Below are positions 60,251 through 64,000 of a DNA stretch of 64,000 nucleotides, piece by piece (the stretch's first letter is position 1; every line of letters begins with the position of its first letter). The notes under the pieces were generated by a model. That model was given only the letters and a program-made list of their open reading frames with translations, ran no database searches and had not been told where the DNA came from. The DNA comes from Desulfuromonadales bacterium (lineage in GTDB: Bacteria > Desulfobacterota > Desulfuromonadia > Desulfuromonadales > Syntrophotaleaceae): the NCBI GenBank assembly GCA_013619105.1, contig JABXKU010000002.1, positions 1 through 64,000 on the forward strand. Direction: 5' to 3'. Both the position numbers and the translations under genes were made by a program.

Positions 60251-60575
60251 GACAAAAACGGACAATATCACGGTGGAGGATGCCCAGTCTAAGCCTGCTG
60301 TGCGCTGGGACGATTCGAAAATGGCTAGCACTTACGCCAATGTTTGTAATGTTGCGTGTACCCGAGAAGAGATGACCCTGCTGTTCGGTACCAACCAGAC
60401 TTGGCAAACTGGGGGAAAGGAGCTGACCGTCGAGCTGAGCAACCGTGTCATCCTCAATCCCTTTGGCGCCAAACGGCTGGCCATTTTGCTGGGTAACACC
60501 GTCCGTGAATTCGAGGCGCGATTCGGTGAGCTTAAGCTTGAGGTCGATGTGGACAAGGGTGAGAAGAAGCCCTGA
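60225..60575 (+). CDS. DUF3467 protein
   Basis: The 116-residue product shows the DUF3467 pattern: YANVCNVACTREEMTLLFGT, then LSNRVILNPFGAKRLAILL and a C-terminal helix. The family is widespread and small, with no known biochemical role. The ATG at 60225 follows AAGGAG and lies inside the 3' end of the giant gene, overlapping it by 26 bases in another frame. This argues for co-transcription and translational coupling. A hairpin at 60587-60615 follows, without a T run. Confidence 0.85.
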   Translation: MVKSKEKAETKTDNITVEDAQSKPAVRWDDSKMASTYANVCNVACTREEMTLLFGTNQTWQTGGKELTVELSNRVILNPFGAKRLAILLGNTVREFEARFGELKLEVDVDKGEKKP

Positions 60576-60586
60576 CCTTCCCCTTG

Positions 60587-60615
60587 AGGGCCTAGGGCAG
60601 GGTGCCCTGGCCCTC
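60587..60615 (+). other. Stem-loop after the DUF3467 gene
   Basis: GAGGGCC pairs with GGCCCTC and an inner AGGGCA pairs with TGCCCT. There is no T run, so it is an mRNA-stability or weak-termination element rather than a clear terminator. Confidence 0.5.
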
Positions 60616-60839
60616 ACATTCAGTGCCGTGATGGTGAAAACAATCCATCAGAGCCTGAAAACTCTTCCTCTATATCACTCAATCACAACAGGTTTTAGAG
60701 CGTGTTGTGCCCCTGTCTTTTCTTCCTCGACTTCTGCTAGAATAAACCATTGTCCTTATTTGACCCTTCCTTACGATTTGCCGCATCCAGCCTTTGGCGA
60801 GTGCGGTTGTTGGGCAAGACAAGGGCAGGGGGTGAATCG

Positions 60840-62030
60840 ATGTTCGTACCCTTTTTTTATACTTTGCGCCAACGAGGGGTTCTGGTCACCCCCACTGCTT
60901 TTCTGCAACTACAAAAAGCCCTGAGCCTGGGGTTGGTGGTTTCGCTGGACGATTTCTACATCGTGGCACGATCGATCCTGGTTAAGAGCGAACGGGACTT
61001 CGATACCTACGATCAGGTATTTGCCGAATTGTTTGCCGGAGTCGAAGCTTTGCCTTTGGAGGGCGTTGATCTGGATGGATCGGCCCGTTTGCTCCTGGAA
61101 ACCTGGCTGAAAACACCTGAGGACCTTGCCAAAGCCCTTGGTTTAACCGAGAAGGAACTTCGCCGGCTCAGTGCCGAAGAACTTGAGCAATATCTGCTGG
61201 ATCGGCTGCAGGACCAGAAGGCGGTTCATTACGGTGGAAGTAAGTGGATCGGCACTGGCGGAGTATCCCCCGTCGGTCACTCGGGCAATCGCTCTGGCGG
61301 CATGCGTATCGGTGGCGGATCCCGGACCCGTTCTGCCAGTAAAGTGGCTTTGGAAAGACGCTATCGGGACTATTCCCGCAGCGCTCCCTTGAGCAGCAGC
61401 CAGATGGGGGAGGCCCTGAAGCGGCTGCGCCACCTTAAACCGGCCGGCCCAATGGATTTTCTGAATGTAGATAAATCGATCTACGAAACCATGCGTAACG
61501 CCGGAGAGATCGAAATCGTCTTTGACCGGCGGTTGGTGGACCGCCTCAACGTAATGCTCCTCATCGATAATGGTGGTTGGTCCATGGAGCCCTATGTGGA
61601 GACCGTCCAGACCCTTTTCCATCATGCCCGATCTCAATTCAAAGAGCTTGCCATCCGCTATTTCCATAACACGGTCAAGGACCGGGTCTGGCGCGACCCC
61701 GAACGTCGACATCGTCCAGAACCTATTGAAGAGCTACTCCGGCGCGATCCAGAAACCCGTCTGATTTTTGTTGGGGACGCCAGCATGGCCCCTGAAGAGT
61801 TGCTGGATATCAACGGAGCCATCGAATTGGAATACCGTCAGAAGCAAGCGAGTATTCAACGGCTACAGATGCTTGCGACCACCTTCCGCCATACCGCATG
61901 GTTCAATCCTAGATCCTCTATCTGGTGGGAACATAGCCAAACCATCTGTATTATCCGCAATCTTATCCCCATGTTCGAGTTGAATCTGGAAGGACTGGAA
62001 AATGGGGTCCAATATCTGAGAACCCGCTGA
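60840..62030 (+). CDS. CoxE-like von Willebrand factor A protein
   Basis: The 396-residue product resembles COG3552/CoxE-type proteins. It has an N-terminal helical region starting FVPFFYTLRQRGVLVTPTAF, a Gly/Ser-rich linker (about residues 145-180), and a C-terminal VWA-like domain from about residue 230. In that domain the MIDAS motif is altered: LLIDNGGWSM in place of the usual D.SGSM. Partners in other genomes are MoxR-type AAA ATPases; none is present here. The ATG at 60840 is chosen because homologues begin at this FxPFFY segment and a purine-rich GGGGGTGA precedes it; an in-frame ATG at 60750 gives a 30-residue extension. It follows the DUF3467 gene by 264 bases and may belong to the same transcript. 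Confidence 0.8.
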   Translation: MFVPFFYTLRQRGVLVTPTAFLQLQKALSLGLVVSLDDFYIVARSILVKSERDFDTYDQVFAELFAGVEALPLEGVDLDGSARLLLETWLKTPEDLAKALGLTEKELRRLSAEELEQYLLDRLQDQKAVHYGGSKWIGTGGVSPVGHSGNRSGGMRIGGGSRTRSASKVALERRYRDYSRSAPLSSSQMGEALKRLRHLKPAGPMDFLNVDKSIYETMRNAGEIEIVFDRRLVDRLNVMLLIDNGGWSMEPYVETVQTLFHHARSQFKELAIRYFHNTVKDRVWRDPERRHRPEPIEELLRRDPETRLIFVGDASMAPEELLDINGAIELEYRQKQASIQRLQMLATTFRHTAWFNPRSSIWWEHSQTICIIRNLIPMFELNLEGLENGVQYLRTR

Positions 62031-62453
62031 GATTTAAAACCCCTGATCAACTGGAAGCAGGTGGAATGCTGCGTTCCCTGTATCGTCAGCGTCTATCTGG
62101 CGAAGCGGAACAGGGAGGTATTGTATAAGTTGCCGAAGTCTCCTTACCTGTGGGCGCGGTAAATTACTGGAATCGTTTGACAGGGATACCGGCAAAAAAC
62201 TAGACAAATATTATTGTCAAAATAGGGATGGTATTCATAAACTGTTCCGAGGTATCGACCATCTACCTGATCTTCGATTCGATTCGTATCGCCCCGGTGG
62301 ATAGGGACCCGTACCCGTTAATCGGCTGCAACTGTCGCTTTAAGTTCACCCGTTACAAAAGCAGTGTCTGAGATTGTGCTCAATGACGCTCATGGGCTTT
62401 TCTCTTCAATCTTCCGGGACCTTCTATACTCCCGCCCCACAAAGGATATTCCA
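62031..62453. other. Intergenic stretch, no gene recognised
   Basis: About 420 bases with short frames only. An open stretch at 62068-62130 starting at an ATG has no Shine-Dalgarno sequence. The stretch should contain the rhodanese promoter, but I see no clear boxes. Confidence 0.4.
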
Positions 62454-62891
62454 ATGTACAAGACAATCATATTCCTAGTGCTTGCGATGCTCTTGAACCT
62501 GCCGGAGATGGTTTCCGCCGCCGATTACCGCAACCTGTCTCTGACCCCAGAAATGGTCGATTCCGGGCTCGCCATCGTCGATATTCGCACCGAATCAGAA
62601 TGGCGGGATACCGGTGTGGTACCCGGGTCGGTGCTGATGACTTTTTACAAGGCGGATCGCAGCTATGATCTAGAAGGCTTTAGCGCCGAACTGGACCGTC
62701 TCGTTGATCCTCACAAAGAATTCGCCATTCTGTGCCGTCGCGGGAACCGTTCGGCTAGACTTGCGGCCTTGCTGGCAGAGCGCGGTTATAACGCGGTCAT
62801 CAATCTTAGCGGCGGGATCCGGCGCGCGGAGCAGAATGCCGTACGACTGGTGCCTTATCCAGAGAAAAGTGATGGGATCAGCAGACGGTAA
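62454..62891 (+). CDS. Exported rhodanese-like protein
   Basis: The 145-residue product has a signal peptide (YKTIIFLVLAMLLNLPEMVS, cleavage near AA) and one rhodanese domain: VDIRTESEWRDTGVVPGS and the active-site loop CRRGNRSARLA with the catalytic Cys, then LSGGIRRAEQ. It should act in the periplasm in sulfur transfer or thiol chemistry. The ATG at 62454 is preceded by AAGGA. A frame start 30 codons upstream has no ribosome site and would place the signal peptide internally. Confidence 0.88.
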   Translation: MYKTIIFLVLAMLLNLPEMVSAADYRNLSLTPEMVDSGLAIVDIRTESEWRDTGVVPGSVLMTFYKADRSYDLEGFSAELDRLVDPHKEFAILCRRGNRSARLAALLAERGYNAVINLSGGIRRAEQNAVRLVPYPEKSDGISRR

Positions 62892-63104
62892 ATTCACCGA
62901 TTGCGGTAAGGAAGGGAGTATGGTTTTTCCTCCCGTAGGCTGTGTTTCAGGACTCGTCTTGGGGCTACTCTATAGGACGATGCCAGTTTCTAGCGATAGA
63001 GTTTCACGGCGTTATAAATAGCTGGGCGGATTTGCTTTATCTCCACCAATCGTTATATTCTGAAATACGACCAAGTTGGTTGCATATGTAAGGAGTCGCA
63101 GCTG

Positions 63105-64000
63105 ATGACCATTTTCCATTCGGGTGAGATTCATATTCAAGAGCGCACTGGTGCCAGGGCAATGGCGGCAAGGATGGAAAACACTATTCTGCCAACTATC
63201 GCTCATAAATTCATCGATTTTATTCAACAACAACCCTTTCTAGTTCTCTCGTCCGTCGATGACCCGGGAAGGGCCTGGGCCTCAGTTCTCTGTGGTGAGG
63301 TGGGGTTTATGACGGTTGTTGACGAGCGGACATTGCACATCGCGACTCTGCCTGCGAAAGGCGATCCCCTTTACTCCAGGCTGGTAGACGGCGCCGACAT
63401 CGGTCTGTTGCTGATCGACTTTGCGACTCGACGGCGCCTGCGGATCAATGGCAAGCTGCGGCAAGGGACTAGCGATTTTTGTGTCCAGGCCAGGCAGGTT
63501 TACAGCAACTGTCCGCGGTACATTCAGGCAAGAGAGTGGGAACTGGTTGCGAATCATGATCGGAAAGCAGCCGTCGTGGAAACGGCCGAAACTCTGAATG
63601 AGGCACAGCGGCAATGGATCCGTCAGGCCGATACCTTTTTTATCGCCAGTTACCATCCTGACAGCGGCGCTGATGCTTCACATCGGGGCGGTTTTGGTGG
63701 GTTTGTGCAGGTGCTGGACGGGCAGACCCTGGTGTGGCCAGAATACAACGGCAATGGCATGTTCAACACCTTGGGGAATATGGTTAAGAATCCTCGCGCA
63801 GGGCTATTGTTTATCGATTTTGACAGCGGGGGGACCTTGCAGTTGACTGGGTCGACGACAATCGTATGGGAGGAGGAACGGGTTGCGGCGTTTCCCGGTG
63901 CTGAGCGATTGGTTGAAATCAAGCTGGACCTTGCTCTGGCTTCGACTCATGCCGGAATGCTACGCTGGAAATTCATAAACTATTCACCGGATAATCCTTG
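63105..64000 (+). CDS. Pyridoxamine 5'-phosphate oxidase-like flavoprotein (partial, runs off the right edge)
   Basis: The frame opens at ATG 63105 behind AAGGAG and continues for 298 codons without a stop to the window end. The product has two split-barrel FMN-binding segments: FLVLSSVDDPGRAWASVLCG near residue 45, then the later FFIASYHPDSGADASHRGG and NTLGNMVKNPRAGLLFIDF. This resembles two-domain pyridoxamine-phosphate-oxidase-like proteins, some of which continue into a ferredoxin-reductase-type module (flavohemoglobin-like oxidoreductases). The missing C-terminus would tell. Substrate unknown. Confidence 0.85.
   Translation, partial: MTIFHSGEIHIQERTGARAMAARMENTILPTIAHKFIDFIQQQPFLVLSSVDDPGRAWASVLCGEVGFMTVVDERTLHIATLPAKGDPLYSRLVDGADIGLLLIDFATRRRLRINGKLRQGTSDFCVQARQVYSNCPRYIQAREWELVANHDRKAAVVETAETLNEAQRQWIRQADTFFIASYHPDSGADASHRGGFGGFVQVLDGQTLVWPEYNGNGMFNTLGNMVKNPRAGLLFIDFDSGGTLQLTGSTTIVWEEERVAAFPGAERLVEIKLDLALASTHAGMLRWKFINYSPDNP

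Noticed and set aside
24782-60250. CRISPR-like or tandem DNA repeats in the giant gene
   Set aside because: Repeats are protein-level modules in one frame with diverged DNA; no short identical repeats with spacers.

Overview
The window looks like chromosomal DNA of a Gram-negative, anaerobic-type bacterium, most likely a deltaproteobacterium of the Desulfuromonas/Geobacter kind. This is inferred from a ferredoxin-linked 2-oxoacid oxidoreductase operon with a cupin regulator, small lipoproteins, and a TolC exporter next to a giant RTX protein. No rRNA, tRNA or CRISPR array was seen.

Positions 1-7750 hold ordinary genes. They are the start of a U32-family protein (minus strand), then a four-gene minus-strand operon (5524 down to 561): XRE-cupin regulator, AMP-forming acyl-CoA ligase fused to a 2[4Fe-4S] ferredoxin, VorB-type alpha subunit, and a fused beta-gamma subunit, closed by a terminator. 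Next come a small cupin protein, a SpoIIAA-like protein and a 48-residue lipoprotein.

Positions 7750-18760 are an accessory, decaying region. It contains a broken IS1595-type transposase, two remnants of an IS3-type element that share the same 3' end, tail fragments of an ion channel and of an amidohydrolase, and a few intact orphan genes: a BRCT protein, two lipoproteins, a zinc-ribbon/hypothetical pair, a 279-residue hypothetical protein and a P-type ATPase. Many of these units are followed by look-alike GC-rich hairpins, some sharing sequence beyond the stem.

Positions 19061-62030 hold the main system. A 1285-residue BTAD/cyclase-like/AAA/TPR regulator is divergent from a TolC-family outer membrane protein, which is followed by one unbroken 35.5-kb gene for an 11,822-residue protein. 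This protein has an LEPR-XLL start, a DUF4347 domain, several RTX calcium-binding arrays, an internal metzincin-like zinc site, at least three other repeat families and helical segments with Trp-rich insertions. Its last codons overlap a DUF3467 gene, followed by a CoxE/VWA-like gene. I infer a type I-secreted surface adhesin or matrix protein with its outer membrane channel; the ABC transporter and membrane-fusion protein are not in the window.

Positions 62454-64000 hold an exported rhodanese and the start of a pyridoxamine-phosphate-oxidase-like flavoprotein that runs off the end.
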